From contig NW_005434672.1 of the NCBI RefSeq assembly GCF_000315625.1, positions 305,773 to 369,772 of the forward strand: a DNA stretch of 64,000 nt. Direction: 5' to 3'. The position numbers and the translations under genes were made by a program. A model generated the notes under the pieces. That model saw only the letters and a list, made by a program, of their open reading frames with translations, searched no databases and had not been told where the DNA came from. The DNA comes from Guillardia theta CCMP2712 (Eukaryota; Cryptophyceae; Pyrenomonadales; Geminigeraceae). Positions 42,577-54,123 of this stretch are shown one piece after another. Numbering within the stretch: position 1 is the first letter of the stretch; the number at the start of each line of letters is the position of its first letter.

Positions 42577-45159
42577 GGGGGGAAAGGGGGGGGAAGTGAG
42601 AATTGCAGAAGTCACCTGGCTGTGCAGTTGGTCCAGCTGCGTCAAGATCTTATCTAGACAGCTGTCGTATTCGCTGATCTTGCTGTCGATTGCAGCATCG
42701 TATTCGCCTTTGACTTGTGTTGATGAGAGGAGGTATGAGAGTTTCTCCTCAACAACTCGATGCCTCGTCGCCATATCCGCCATCGTCTCCTCCAACTTCG
42801 AGACTTGATGCTCACTATTCCTGAGCTCCTTCGACAGGGAGATCTTGTTTTTTTCCAGTTCCAATCTTGCTGCTTCATCCTTCCGGACTTGGAATCTTAA
42901 CTTTTCTATCTCTTGCGTCAAGTGTCTGAACTCGGTCAGGCACAGGTGCAGCGTCGATTGATAGTCAGCAGCTTTCGTCTCCTGTGAAAGCATTGAATTT
43001 GAGATCGCTCCAGCCATTATGTCATGCAAATGGCACAAATTCTTGACTACTCCATCAATTTGTGATAGGATGTTGTCTTGGGTCACCCAGTAGCTCCTCT
43101 CTTGCATGAACTCTCGCCCTCTCTTCTCCTGATACAAGTTGAGTAGTCGTTCTATCTCACCCTCCACATCGCAAACTCTGCCCACTGCCTCATCCACCTT
43201 CTGATTCTGCGCATTCTGTGCTTCCAATCGGGCATGGAGCAGTTCAATCGTTTGTATGTGCAATCTGTTTTCGCTTTGAGCGTCTTGCAACATCTTAAGT
43301 TCTCGACAGACTGCTTGGTACTTCTCATCCAATATTTGTCTTTCAGCGCGTGCTGTTAAACATTCAGCTTGAACCTCATTCAGTCTTCCTTCAGCAACTT
43401 TCTTTTCCTCAGCCTGGGACTGAATTTCACTCTGCGATTTCTCCAAAGATTTGCTCGTGTCAAGCAGACTCCCCCTCAGGTCATACACTTGCTGAGTCAG
43501 AGATTCCTTCTCCACCCTCAGGTCATAGACTTCTTTTGCTTTATCCGTGTGCAGCTGCTGTGCTTTCACCAGCTCCTCTTGGAGGTGTTGGACCTCCCCT
43601 CGGTGAACATCCAGCTGATGTTTGCAGGCGTCGAGCTCAGCGTTGAGGAAGGTCAGTTTCATGGCACTGTGAAGATCTTTCTGCCGGAGTTCGGTCAGCT
43701 CAGAACAGTTTTCATCCAGCATATCTTTGCAGTCATTCAGTTGAGTCTGCAGCACCTGGTTCTTGTCGCTCAGTGAAGCTGCCTCGCTCCTCAAGGCTTG
43801 TGACTCTTTCCTCAAACCAAGGACCTCTGCATCCAATCTGTCAAGCTGCGAGGACCACTCGAGTCTCAAACAAGCCAATTCGTTACTGACGTCCGTAGAA
43901 TCGATTGACACGCTTTTCACGTCACCAATCAGATGCTCTCTCAAACTAGAATGTTCCGAAGCGAGTTGAGAGAGACGGAATTTCAGTTGCTCTATTTCGG
44001 CATCTTTTGTTCTGCAATCCTCAATCAATGCATCGTGCCTGATTTCATCGAATTTCCTTTCGTCTTGACTCATGGATTCTTTGGGGCGGGCACGTACTGT
44101 CTCTAGCAAGCTCAGCTGTCTATCGCTCAACTCATCGTCTGACGGAAAGTTGAGGATTCCAACATTCGAATAAGCATGGTCTCCCTCCAATAGATTCGAT
44201 TGATGGTATCTATCCTGTGTCGGCGATGTGTATGAATCGCTTTGATGATGGCTGACTGCCCTCAAAACGTTTTCTCTCTGCTCCTTCAACTGTTTCAGCT
44301 CTTCCCTGCACAAGAAATAGGAGTTCTGTAACTCCATCTTCTCGTCATGGAGGCAGTTGAATCTGATAGCTAAAGCATTCAAGTCGCTCTCTAGGGACAT
44401 GGCTTTCAATGAGTGTGTTTGAACGTCCTTCTTGCACTGCTGCAGATCACTGTTTGCCTTCTCATATATCATTCTCAGGCCCTCGGATCCCCTTCTCAAC
44501 GAGCTCAGCTCCTTTTGCTGCCGTGCAATGACAGCATTCGCTTCCTGCAACCTTGTTTCGCAATCTATCAATTCCTGCGCCTGAAAGTTTGAGTCTTGGC
44601 GAGAGATCTCCAGGTCTCGCTCCAAAGATGCAACCCTCAATCGCAGCTCCGCAAAGTTGTGTTTGTACACAGAGCTGTGAAACCGATCTCCGCGTCTCCC
44701 AGCTGCTTCCTTAGACGCCTGAGTACAATCGCACACCAAGTTTTCGACTTTCCAGCCCCTGGACGATGCCGGTCGACCGTCTCCGCATGCATCCATCGTG
44801 TTGTAGCTCGGAATGGAGCCATCGATCGAGTTGAGGATGCTTTCAACTTTGATCTTCATGGTCCTCTTCAAGGTATCCATGTTGACATTCATGCTGTCCC
44901 TCAGTGATGCAGGAGAGTTTTCAGAGCATGCTCCGTTGATTTGCGACAAATTGATGGAGAAGTCTCGATGGTGACCTGGCGACAAGTCTCCGACAGTCTT
45001 ATCTGGCACTGGCAACAATAGCTGATCTCTTCTGCCCTGTGTGTGTCCCTCATCTTCCTGTTCTATCTTGTGCTGAATCTTTCTTGCCAAGCTCTGCATC
45101 TCACTCAGAATCTTGGAGTGCTCTTCTCTCAACGCCGAAATCTTCACGTCCGAATTCAT
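41881..45159 (-). CDS. Long coiled-coil protein
   Basis: A large first exon (45159 down to about 42615) encodes some 850 residues of nearly continuous heptad repeat, rich in Glu, Gln, Leu and Ser, with Cys at intervals. Further minus-strand exons continue in phase: ASSRELNEAARSS to HVKEFLSNG, ILDNQFHQMEQKLSEML, and MQEMQSKIQSLEARVQQNL, ending at a TGA near 41881. Total about 1050 residues. The intron between the first two contains a CTGT/GACA microsatellite. There is no motor, kinase or membrane segment. Likely a cytoskeletal or Golgi scaffold; it might pair functionally with the facing Sfi1-like gene, but that is speculation. The two stops are about 105 bases apart. Confidence 0.7.
42537..42577. 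repeat. GACA tetranucleotide microsatellite
   Basis: About ten perfect copies of GACA, in an intron of the coiled-coil gene, next to a G-rich run. Confidence 0.97.
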
Positions 45160-46301
45160 CTCTCAAATGTCAAATTCTGACCTGTCCTTGTTGGTTCACA
45201 CGGAAACTCCTGGCAACTTCATCCTCGCAGGAGCCATGGTCGATTCTTCTCTCTCAAGTTCCTCTCAGCTCCTCCCCTGCCATCGTCTCACGCGGCGGCG
45301 GCAGCATCTCTCGATCCCTTGAAGCCCTCCTGTGCCATCTTCCCGCGCAGTTGGGCTACTGATAGGAACGAATGATAAGATGGAACCAAGTATTCTACAT
45401 CAAAATTTCAAAATTAAAGTCACATTTTGACAAATATCGAAGAGCAAATTTGAGGCTCTCACCAAGATGTCTCAAGGGCCCGGCACGGTCGGTAACTTCA
45501 ACTCACAACAACTTCCATTCGCCGGACAGTCTCACTTGAACCTCCGACCGGCCCACTGCCGCCGGGTGTCCGCCGTCGCCACAGTCCGTTTGCCCCGCGG
45601 CGGCAGGATCATGCGCCCCCGGAGTCACTGTGCGCCGGACACGGCCGATGATCATCATGATGTGGCCTGGGCCGGGCCCGGTCCTTCGGGCACCAGGGCG
45701 GGCTTGCCACGGTTTGCAGCTTGGTTTGTTAAGCCTGTAAAGAGTGGGGATGAGGGTAAAAACTTTGAAAATGGGCCCTGGGAACGACGAGCAGGCAGAC
45801 GAAAGGCGAGGGAAGAGGAGAAGAAAAATTGCGTGATAGGAGAGAAATGGCGCGATAGGAGAGAAATGGCGCGATAGGAGAGGAGAGGACAACGACAAGA
45901 AGGGAGAGAACAGATGGGTGAAGCATAGGAGATCAGTTAGTGAGGAAAGGAACTCAGATCGAAGAATGCAGGTCGCAACAAGCTCTTGGAATTTGACGCA
46001 GGAGACTGAACAGTGCAGAGAGAATGGGAGAAGAGCAGACGAAGAGAGTGAGAGAGGGAGCAATTGATTAGATAAAATGCTGCTAGATGTACGAAGAGCA
46101 TGATACCCCTGCCCTTTGCAGAGAAAGATGATGATGAGGAGGAGGACGATTGTGACTCTTCCCGTTTGATCGATTTGCTGGAATTTCTTTGACCTTTGCT
46201 TTCCAGGCATGTTGGAGCCCTCAGAATGTTTCGAAACCCCATGAGAAATCATTTTCTTCCTCCTCTCCTGTAGATTCCTCCCGAGCTCCTGATAACCGCA
46301 A
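45160..46301. other. Divergent promoter region with GC-rich block
   Basis: AT-rich at 45380-45450, then a GC-rich block at 45470-45710 (GCCCCGCGGCGGC, CTGGGCCGGGCCCGG) and a tandem 19-bp repeat AGGAGAGAAATGGCGCGAT (45838-45876). A long minus-strand frame through this region looks artefactual. Confidence 0.5.
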
Positions 46302-47514
46302 CATGCCTCACCTCATGTTCCAAGTATGCATGTCCCACGACTCGGAGCAGATAGAGTGCACATTGATCGGGGAGTCGGATTTTGATACAAGGAGCTGCAT
46401 CCATGCAGCAGCAGGCACGGCAGCGAAGCTCTTGAAGCTCAACCTCGACCTTCCTGAAGCAACGTGGGAAGACGCCGCGCACGCCACCCATCAGCAGCCC
46501 GCAAAGTTGACTTGACTTCCCCTGCTGGGCAACCGCTTAATGTTTCATGCAGGTGCTGTAAGATCTCGATCCCTGAGAGCTTGACGCTCCGACGAAGTTT
46601 TCTCAGCTTATTCCAAGTGGAGGCTCTTGACAACCTGGAGGAGCTGAGCTGGAGAGTCTTGACCTGCTGTTCTCCCTCCAGCCATGGGCGAAAACCCCCT
46701 GATGGACTCGATAGCGAGTCAGAGTCCCTGGGGGAGGGAGCCAACTACTTGCTGATGCGATCGAAGAGCCTTAAAGGTGCTGTTGTCGTGAACGATGCCA
46801 TCCTCGCTCTGAACTCCCTTGTTTGCAGGAAGCTCGAGCAAGCATCCTCCTATCCTGCCAACATCCCAAACAGAGAAGGAGAATCCGCTGCAGAACGAAT
46901 TCGCGGGCGAGGACACCACGAACCATAACCTTCCGCTCCCTGAGGTGATCCAGAAGCTCGTCAAAGAAAATGATGTGCTGCGATGGGACAACATCCAGAA
47001 GTGCTATCAAGTTCTCGACGGGGAACGATTCAAAGGTAGCCCGATGTTGCGAGCTCGCTGTCGGGTTGACGATGGTGGCGGTTGCAGAACGGTTCAACCA
47101 GCTCCGTGAGATCCGGCAGAAGCACAAGGATGGGGCCGTGGAGAGGCCGTTCAGCAGGATGCACAACTTCTACATCCTTGAGAGAGGAGAGAAGTGGGCC
47201 AAGACTGGGACCACGTTCCGACCCAAACACCCTCAGTATGCTCCTAAGGTCAGCTCCAGACCTGCGCTGCCGTGCGTGCTTGGAGGGAGAGAGGGCTGAC
47301 GGGGGTGTAGGGATGTGTGATAACGATGGAGGACTGCAACAAGCAGAGAGATCCCAACGCTTCGACATGGCTGGGCTTCGCCGCCTCCTCCCGGTTCTTC
47401 GGGTCGATGAGCCTCAACGGACAGGACTCGATGATGGCGACTGCTACAGCGCTGCAGGCGCTGGGAAAGATGCCGATCCCTGTGAACAGGAAGTCGACAA
47501 CGCAGAGCAGCTGA
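46302..47514 (+). CDS. Unrecognised multi-exon protein
   Basis: Exon pieces are readable: MPHLMFQVCMSHDSEQIECT with a following segment CIHAAAGTAAKLLKLNLDLP (from 46302), LDNLEELSWRVLTCCSPSSH, NLPLPEVIQKLVKENDVLRW, VAVAERFNQLREIRQKHKDG, RMHNFYILERGEKWAKTG, and a last exon TWLGFAASSRFFGSMSLNG ending TAA at about 47514. Frames change between pieces at plausible GT-AG sites. The middle segment VLRWDNIQKCYQVLDGERF looks folded and alpha-helical. No family recognised. The start is uncertain; an upstream exon before 46302 is possible. Confidence 0.5.
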
Positions 47515-47742
47515 GGAAGAGGGGGAAGGAGAGAGGGTGGTGTGTGTGTAATGGATGATATGTGAATGGGCGTTGTAAATGCATTGAACCCGTTTTACTC
47601 CCTACGCCCCTCGTGCGTCAACATGGATGGAATTCATCGCTGAAAAGATGATTGCATGCGTACGAGCCGCTGGTTGAGGCTTCAGACCTGGTGGATGAAT
47701 GTATATTACAACATCTTCGTTAATATGCTACATCGTGCTCCA

Positions 47743-49900
47743 TCACCCCCACATCTCGTCCTCGTCCCGCAGGAACGAGCTCTTGACCACTCGCTTCAGT
47801 TTAGCGTTAGGAGGAAGGTTGTCAGTAGTTGAATCGAACATCCTTCCTGTGAGCGACGCCGCTCCCTGCAGCTCAGCATGACCGCAGGCGATAATGGTGA
47901 AGGAGAACGATGGAATCGGTGCAGGAGGAGTGGCACAGGGACGAGGAACAAATGGGTAACGGCGGAAGAGGAGGAGGAGGAGGAGGAGGAGGAGGAGGAG
48001 GAGGAGGAAAGGAGGAGGAGGAGGAGCAAGGCGAGGGTAAACCTGGTAATGCAGTGCCCCCTTGTCTCCTGGCAGTCTCTCCATATCCGTCATATGGCTT
48101 CCTGCCGTCCCAAGGACCTTGAAAGACTCCCACGTCATGACATACAAGTCCTCCCCTCCCCACCCTCCCCTCCCTTCTCCCCTCCTCCCCCCATTTCACC
48201 TCGTTATGAAGGTCAAGGATGCGCTGTCTAGAAAAATCCTTTTCTTCGTTCTTGCTGTGGTTCCTCTCCACGTTTCGTTGAGACAACCTCCTCCTCCCCG
48301 TCATGTTGCTGAAAACTTCGATCAGCTCAATGCGACTGGGAAGGCATGGTGGATACTGCGAGGCCGTGAAGAGATCCGATTCGGAGATCTCCTGGAAGCT
48401 GCTGAAGTTGCTCACGTTGCTGAAGTTGCTGTTGTCGGATCGCAGCCTCCCGGACATCCTGAGTTGCGACTTGAGAACACAGCACATGACTCCCCTGCCT
48501 CAACTCAAGCTACTCACGAATGCGATGGTATGACGAAGTTGGCTACTTTGTGATCCAGCACGCGGGGCATGCTGGACTTGGACGACCTTGAATTCAGCAG
48601 CTCGCTGTCACCGTCTCCAGCTGACTTCTCCGCGCTCTGCAGCCCGAGGGCGACCAAAACATCATGGGAGGGCGTGAGAGGGAGGACGAGGAGCAAAAGG
48701 AGAAAGGAGGGTCTGAAAAAGACAAAACAAGAATCTCAACCTGATGGGAGAGATCGTAGAATACATCATGAGCAGCTGAAGAAGGCCGGAAGCTAGAGCT
48801 GATCTTCACACTGACCCCCGGCTTCATCATGCATTCTTCTTGCTCTTGAGGCGATTCCGACGCAACCATATCTTCCTTCCTCTCACCATCAACAGTGGAG
48901 ACGTTCTCCTCGGAAGGGCTCTCAAAGAAATCGAAGTTTCTTTGCTTGGCGTCGGCAGACTGCTTGCTAAACTTGATGGGCCCGAGGCCAATCCATCCAT
49001 TGGAACTCACATGCAGATCCTTCTCTGCATCCTGCTCACTGGACGAAGGGGTCGCGTGATTCCCTGCTTCCCGATACTGCCAGCAAGTCAGTTCAAGGAG
49101 GTTTGGCTGCCGTCTGAGCGATACCAGCTTACGATCCGATTCTAACTTCCCCAAGAACTCGTCAGGGTCGATCTCCGCCGAATCTGACTTTCCCTCCAGC
49201 CAGATTTCCTGTCCATGGGGCTCAGAGGAAGCAAACATCGCAGCAGGAGACAGAAGGGTGAAACAGGAGGAGTTGGAACTCTTACCACCTGCTCGACGAG
49301 ATGGAAGTAAAGAATCAGGAAGATCAACAGAGCAGTGATGGCACAGACGGGGACGATCACTTTCGCCACAAACGCAGCTGTCAGACTGTCGTCTGCCGTG
49401 ATCCTCAGGGGCAGGTTCGCTTCGTCGTACATGGCGGGGTATGAATAAAACCCAACTCTCCATCCCTTGGAGCGGATGAACGCAGAGAGGCTGGGAGAGT
49501 CCAAGCTTTTCTTGATCTGAGACGAAACTTTTTCCGCTACATCTCTTGTTGTGCTCACCTCATATGCTATCTGCCATGTGGTTGTTCCCGCTGCGAACTG
49601 GCTGACAAGGCTAACTGCAGAACGGGTCAACGTCAAGCTGGAAGCGATTTCCCCTCCGAGGATGTTGAAGTCGCTGGCGGCTCGATCGGGCTGGACGTTG
49701 GAAACATCGAGGACAAACTTGATCCTCACTGCTGTCGACGTTGATCGCCTCACTGTCCCAACCAGCACATGCGATGCTCGAAGGCCACGGCCTTCCTCGG
49801 TAAGGGCGGGGAGTTGACCAGGAGGCAGCAGGGTGCCTCCTGTAACGGGTTGCAACCATATGCTACATACAAGTGTGAAGAGAAACGCGCTGATGGGCAT
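47743..49900 (-). CDS. Single-pass membrane protein with SEA-like ectodomain
   Basis: From ATG 49900 a signal peptide (MPISAFLFTLVCSIWLQPVTGG) precedes an ectodomain of about 190 residues. Its strands VRIKFVLDVSNVQPD and TTWQIAYEVSTTRDVAEKV and its helix SSQIKKSLDSPSLSAFIRS resemble an SEA-type ferredoxin-like fold. A membrane helix (VIVPVCAITALLIFLILYFH) follows. The cytosolic tail is spread over several exons and is acidic, Ser-rich and largely disordered (QRNFDFFESPSEENVS; SNFSNVSNFSSFQEISES), ending near VVKSSFLRDEDEMWG at 47743. No enzymatic domain seen. The exon joins in the tail (48594, 48514-48696, 47873-48487) are approximate. The protein is likely at the cell surface or an endomembrane. 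Confidence 0.6.
47965..48025. repeat. GGA trinucleotide repeat in intron
   Basis: Nearly pure GAG/GGA repeats of about 60 bases within an intron of the single-pass membrane protein gene. Confidence 0.95.
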
Positions 49901-50017
49901 CGGCCCCTTGCGAGCACTCTAGGAAAGCATGCTCTCAACGGTACTCAGGTCCAGTCCAGATGCCCTCACTCATCACAACAGACGCTGTTCCTGCTTGTTG
50001 TACGTGTAACTCTGCTA

Positions 50018-50050
<33 letters not shown>

Positions 50051-50702
50051 ACTCTTGTTCCTGTTGCGTTGCATCGTCATTCCCCTTGTGACTGTGCGGG
50101 GCCATGCCAACGAAGTGCAGATTATGTTTTTAAATTATTTCGGCAGGAGATGATAAAGTACAATGTATTTTGAAAGTTAGGAAAAACATTTTTAAACCCA
50201 CTGAAGTACGATCCGGGAATTTCGGGAGCAGTCCTGACCCCCGAGACCCGGGACCCATCATGCGCATCCCTGACCTTCTGCTCTCCTAATGGCTCAGGCC
50301 CTGTTGGCCTTCCTATCAGTCTTGCTCTTTTGAGTTTCCCACTTGCGCGAGTCTGAGGCTGCTCTGCTAGTCTGCTCTGCTCTGCTCTGCTCTGCTCTGC
50401 TCTGCGGAGTCTGCTCTGCGAAGTCTGCTCTGCTCAGTGTCGGAGGGAGGAGGGGGAGGAGGGAGGAGGGAGGCAGGAAGAGGGAGGAGAAGAGGAAGGA
50501 TGCAGGCAGAGGGAGGATGGATGAGCATTACGAGCTGAGCTGTTTCACTCACGAGAGTGACCTCAGTGGTGGAGGAAGGATGATGGCAAGGAGACGAGGA
50601 GGATTGACGGGGTGGAGCAGGGGCACTGAGGATGGGCTGACTCGACTGATGGAGGGCGTAGAGATGCTTTGCTATCAAGGTTAACGTGCTCAGTCTGAGC
50701 AT
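49901..50702. other. Upstream region with GAGCAG-type, G/C-rich and CTGCT repeats
   Basis: Contains CTCCTG hexamers (50018-50050), a C/G-rich palindromic stretch (CCCCCGAGACCCGGGACCC near 50237), and a CTGCT pentanucleotide repeat at 50365-50408 with variants to 50430. It lies upstream of the minus-strand membrane protein and downstream of the dipeptidase. Confidence 0.6.
50365..50408. repeat. TCTGC pentanucleotide microsatellite
   Basis: About eight near-perfect copies of TCTGC, with imperfect copies further on. Confidence 0.95.
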
Positions 50703-52779
50703 TCATGACACAAGAGCCTCTTGTGGCTTCAGCTCCTTGCGGCCTCGATGCTTGCGATTGAACATCTGCATTGCAGTGGAGGGGACTGGCGGAGGTCCGT
50801 TGGGATAGCCAACCTGCGGAACGATGAGGAGGATGTACCACAGGAGGATGAGCAAGGATTGCCGCTTGCAGCCACCAGGCAGGATACCCGACGGGTTTCC
50901 CATAGACGTTTCCATCGGCGTACCTGCAGACTAGCGTTAGGATGAAGGAGGAAGCAAAGCGATGGTCGAGATTGGAGAGGGAGGGGCGAGGAATGTGGAA
51001 GGACGTGGGGAAGAGAGGAGAAGAGACAAGAAGGAAGCGAGCGGGGAGGGGGAGAGAAGGAAGTGGAGGAAGCAAGAGCTGATGCGGGGGAGGAGCATAC
51101 TTTTCCATGAGGTCATCAGCTAGCTTCCACCATGACTTGATGACTCCATTGGCATTTGCGATGTAGAGGTCGGTCATCTGAACCCTCCGTCAGCCCGTTA
51201 GGGACCTGGCCATCGAAACCTTCTTGGGATCTTTCAATCCTATCTGGTCCACCTTTCCGACCAGAGCTTTCGAAGTTTCTTCCCACTTGCTCTAGATGGT
51301 CAGTTAGAACAGGATCTCCTTCCCTTCTCGTCAGCCTCACTGATTGAGCTCGGATGTCTTTGATCATGTCCGACCACCTCAGGTTTGCCAAGTTCTCCAC
51401 ATACCTGCCCACACTTGTCAGAGACGAGCACGAGAGCGCTTGAGCCTGTTCGCCTGTGTGCCCAGTATGCTGATCTCCTGTCAAGTTTCGAAGGGTTGCC
51501 GATCTGGACGTGACCGGTCAGCTGATGGTTCTGCTGGGATCTTTCGTATCGTCACCTTGTACGCTGGAGGCAGGTCCTGCATGCCGATTGCAAAAGGGAC
51601 GTAGACGGTCGCGTGAGCTCCATGCGGTCCGAACCAGACGAGTCCTCCGACTTGAGCTGGCAGCCACTTCCTGCTCTGCCCGGCTCTGTGAGAGACGGAC
51701 TAGCAGAAGCAGGCGAGAGAGAGGGATGGGCAGGCGCCGCAAGCGAGGAGAAGGTGTGGACAAGGAGCTGCGAGAGGAGGAGTAGGCTGTGTCTTACTTG
51801 AGCGACGTACGAGTCTGACGTCCTGAAGAGTGCTATCGGTCGCTCCCAGTTCCCAGCTACCTTTGATTCACCTAGCTGAGGATGAGCTGGGCATTCTGAT
51901 CGAGAGTGTCTCACCATCACCGCCTATCCAGCGGTCGGGGCTGCCAAAAGGTCCAGCAGCCAGCCCAGCTGTCATGTCAAATGGCGTCCCCTGGGCAGAG
52001 AGATGAGGGAGAGATGAGGAAGGAGCAGAGAAGGGAGGGAGAAGGGAGGGAGAGAGGAGAGGGAGAGAGGGAAGGGAGAGGGCAGAGCAGACAGAAACCT
52101 CAAGTGAGTCCCTCATGATAGCCATGACCGTCGCCAACTCCACCTGCAAGGGACTTGAGTGGGTAGTGAGGAGGGAGGGTGGGGCAGGTGCTACTTTTGT
52201 ATCGGGGGCGATGCTGAAGGGATAGGGACTGGAGTATCGTATGCTGCAGGAGGATCACGAATCAGAGCATGGCGGCTCGGCATGAACAGCAATCAACACG
52301 AGGGAGATCATACTCTTTGTATGTGGTGGGAAACTTGCTAGAAGGTGCAAGGATATCGTAGGCACGCCAGATCCGCCGTCCGGTATAGAACTTGTGTGCA
52401 TATTCGCCTACCAGAGCAATCACGGCAGACAGGGAAATAAACGTCAGGGCACAGATGCAGCATGGGGGGACGAAGCGTCCTGGTCCTACCGTCACTGAAG
52501 ATTGCGGTGAAGTCAAACTTGCTCCCCGGGGTCCACCATCCCTTGGACTGGGCGATCGAGAACATGTTGGGTGACCCCAGGAAATTTTCGCTGTCCGCTA
52601 GGTTGACCTCCCGGATGATGAACATGTTGGCAACGATCGTGACATGCCCTGACCCATGCGTCATGAGTTCATTCATCGTGGTCAGTGTGATCGTCAGCTC
52701 CAATGTTGTTCCACCCTCAAAAACCTCAATGCCGTCATCGTCATCTCCCATTCTCCCCTTCCAACCAGCACACACCACC

Positions 52780-52810
<31 letters not shown>

Positions 52811-53640
52811 CAAATATCTGAACTGCAAACTCACCATCAGGGACTTTCTGGGCGACCCAAATCGCAGAGGTTCCCGTGTCGTCCTGGCACCCGGCCTCAA
52901 CTCGCGTCCTCCTCTTCATCGGCTTACCGGCAGTATGTGGAAGACCCATCCCTCGTTGGGGTCTCCAACCAGCAGGGACTCAGCTGTTCCCTCGAAGGAT
53001 CCTGCCCCGTAGAACCCATACTTGACCGCGAGATCTCCCATAATCTGAACGGCCTCCCGCGCGGTCGCTGCTCGCTCCATGGCCAGCTGCGACAAGGTGT
53101 CGACGCTCATGATCGCCTTGCCGCCTTGCCCTGCAGGTTTGGCGCCAAAAACTCCGCTGCATGTTGACTCGGCGATGGAGACCTGCTTTTCGTTGATGAC
53201 TCCGTATGTCTCCTCGAAGTATGCGAACGTGTGAGGAACCTGTGGAATCCTGGGGTGAACAGTCAGAGTGCGAGCAAGAAGCTTCGGCTGACCTCCCGAT
53301 CGGAGCGAAAGGAGTCTGATCTTTGCTAGGGAAGTACTCGGAGACGTTCCTGCTGTAGCCGATGTAACGAGGGTACTCCTCGTAAGCAAAGAATATGTCT
53401 CTCAACGAGTTGGGTTCGTGGTCTAAACAGTCGCATCAAGGGTGGTTGGATCACGAGAGTGCTACCTGCTGCAGCTATCCTCACTAGCCTCGGATCTACA
53501 GTCCCTTCACCGTCATTGCTGTGTGAGTTCAGTGTCGAGCCATCGACTGTAGAGCCAGGGGTTGCTAAAATGGTAGTACATGCTCGAACAAGCGTCGGGG
53601 TGGTGATGCAAGACAAGAAAAAGGCGATCTATGCAGGAAT
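50703..53640 (-). CDS. Peptidase family C69 dipeptidase, secretory, possibly membrane-anchored
   Basis: A multi-exon minus-strand gene. The 5' exon encodes a hydrophobic segment ([16 protein letters not shown]) directly before the Cys of [18 protein letters not shown], the N-terminal nucleophile and DGS motif of C69 (dipeptidase A) proteins. Then come [77 protein letters not shown], an insert with [52 protein letters not shown] and a C-terminal [18 protein letters not shown]. These appear in the family order. Near 50800 one frame adds [12 protein letters not shown], a possible membrane anchor with a basic tail ending at 50703; the other frame ends at 50563. The initiating ATG lies in an upstream exon I could not place. 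The cleaved leader would expose the catalytic Cys. Confidence 0.8.
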
Positions 53641-54123
53641 CATGTCAGTTCAGGATAAAAACCGTTGAAGAAATTATGAATGAAGGTTGGGAGATGAAGT
53701 GAAACGGATCAAACATCATGGTGCAAAGAGCAGGATGGATCCAACCAAAGCAAACTGATGACGGATTGCAACATTTGTTTCATCTCCTCTCCTTCATCAT
53801 ACATATCATTGATCCATTCTCGCCTCTACCTCGTGGATTGTCTCCTTCATAACTGATTCTTATCTTCTCATCCCCCTCCTCTCCCCTACCGTGCATGCCC
53901 ATCGAGCGCCGCCACGTTTGCGCTTCGCCTGCATTTCGGTATCCCCGACCGCAAGGGAACCTTTTAAAAGGTTTTAAAACTGACATTTTTAAGTTTTTAA
54001 AACAAATGTAAATTCGGTAAGTCTGGAATCAATCATACCCCTTATATTATATGCGTTGGACACTAGAGGGTAGGGGTGAGGGTAGTCACCCCTACCCCTC
54101 TTCCCGTCACACTCCGAGCAGCA
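53641..54123. other. Divergent promoter region with GGGGTA hairpin
   Basis: AT-rich at 53960-54010, then CATACCCC at 54038 and a hairpin with perfect 12-bp arms GGGTAGGGGTGA / TCACCCCTACCC (54068-54079 and 54086-54097, loop of 6), ending 26 bases before the ATG at 54124. Confidence 0.65.

Noticed and set aside
42537-42577. Regular short repeats checked as a possible CRISPR array.
   Set aside because: Pure tetranucleotide microsatellite without spacers, in a eukaryotic intron.
45503-46252. Minus-strand frame of 249 residues in the region before the 46.3 kb gene.
   Set aside because: Low-complexity Ser/Leu composition and overlap with the GC-rich block and tandem repeat; no domain or splice support.
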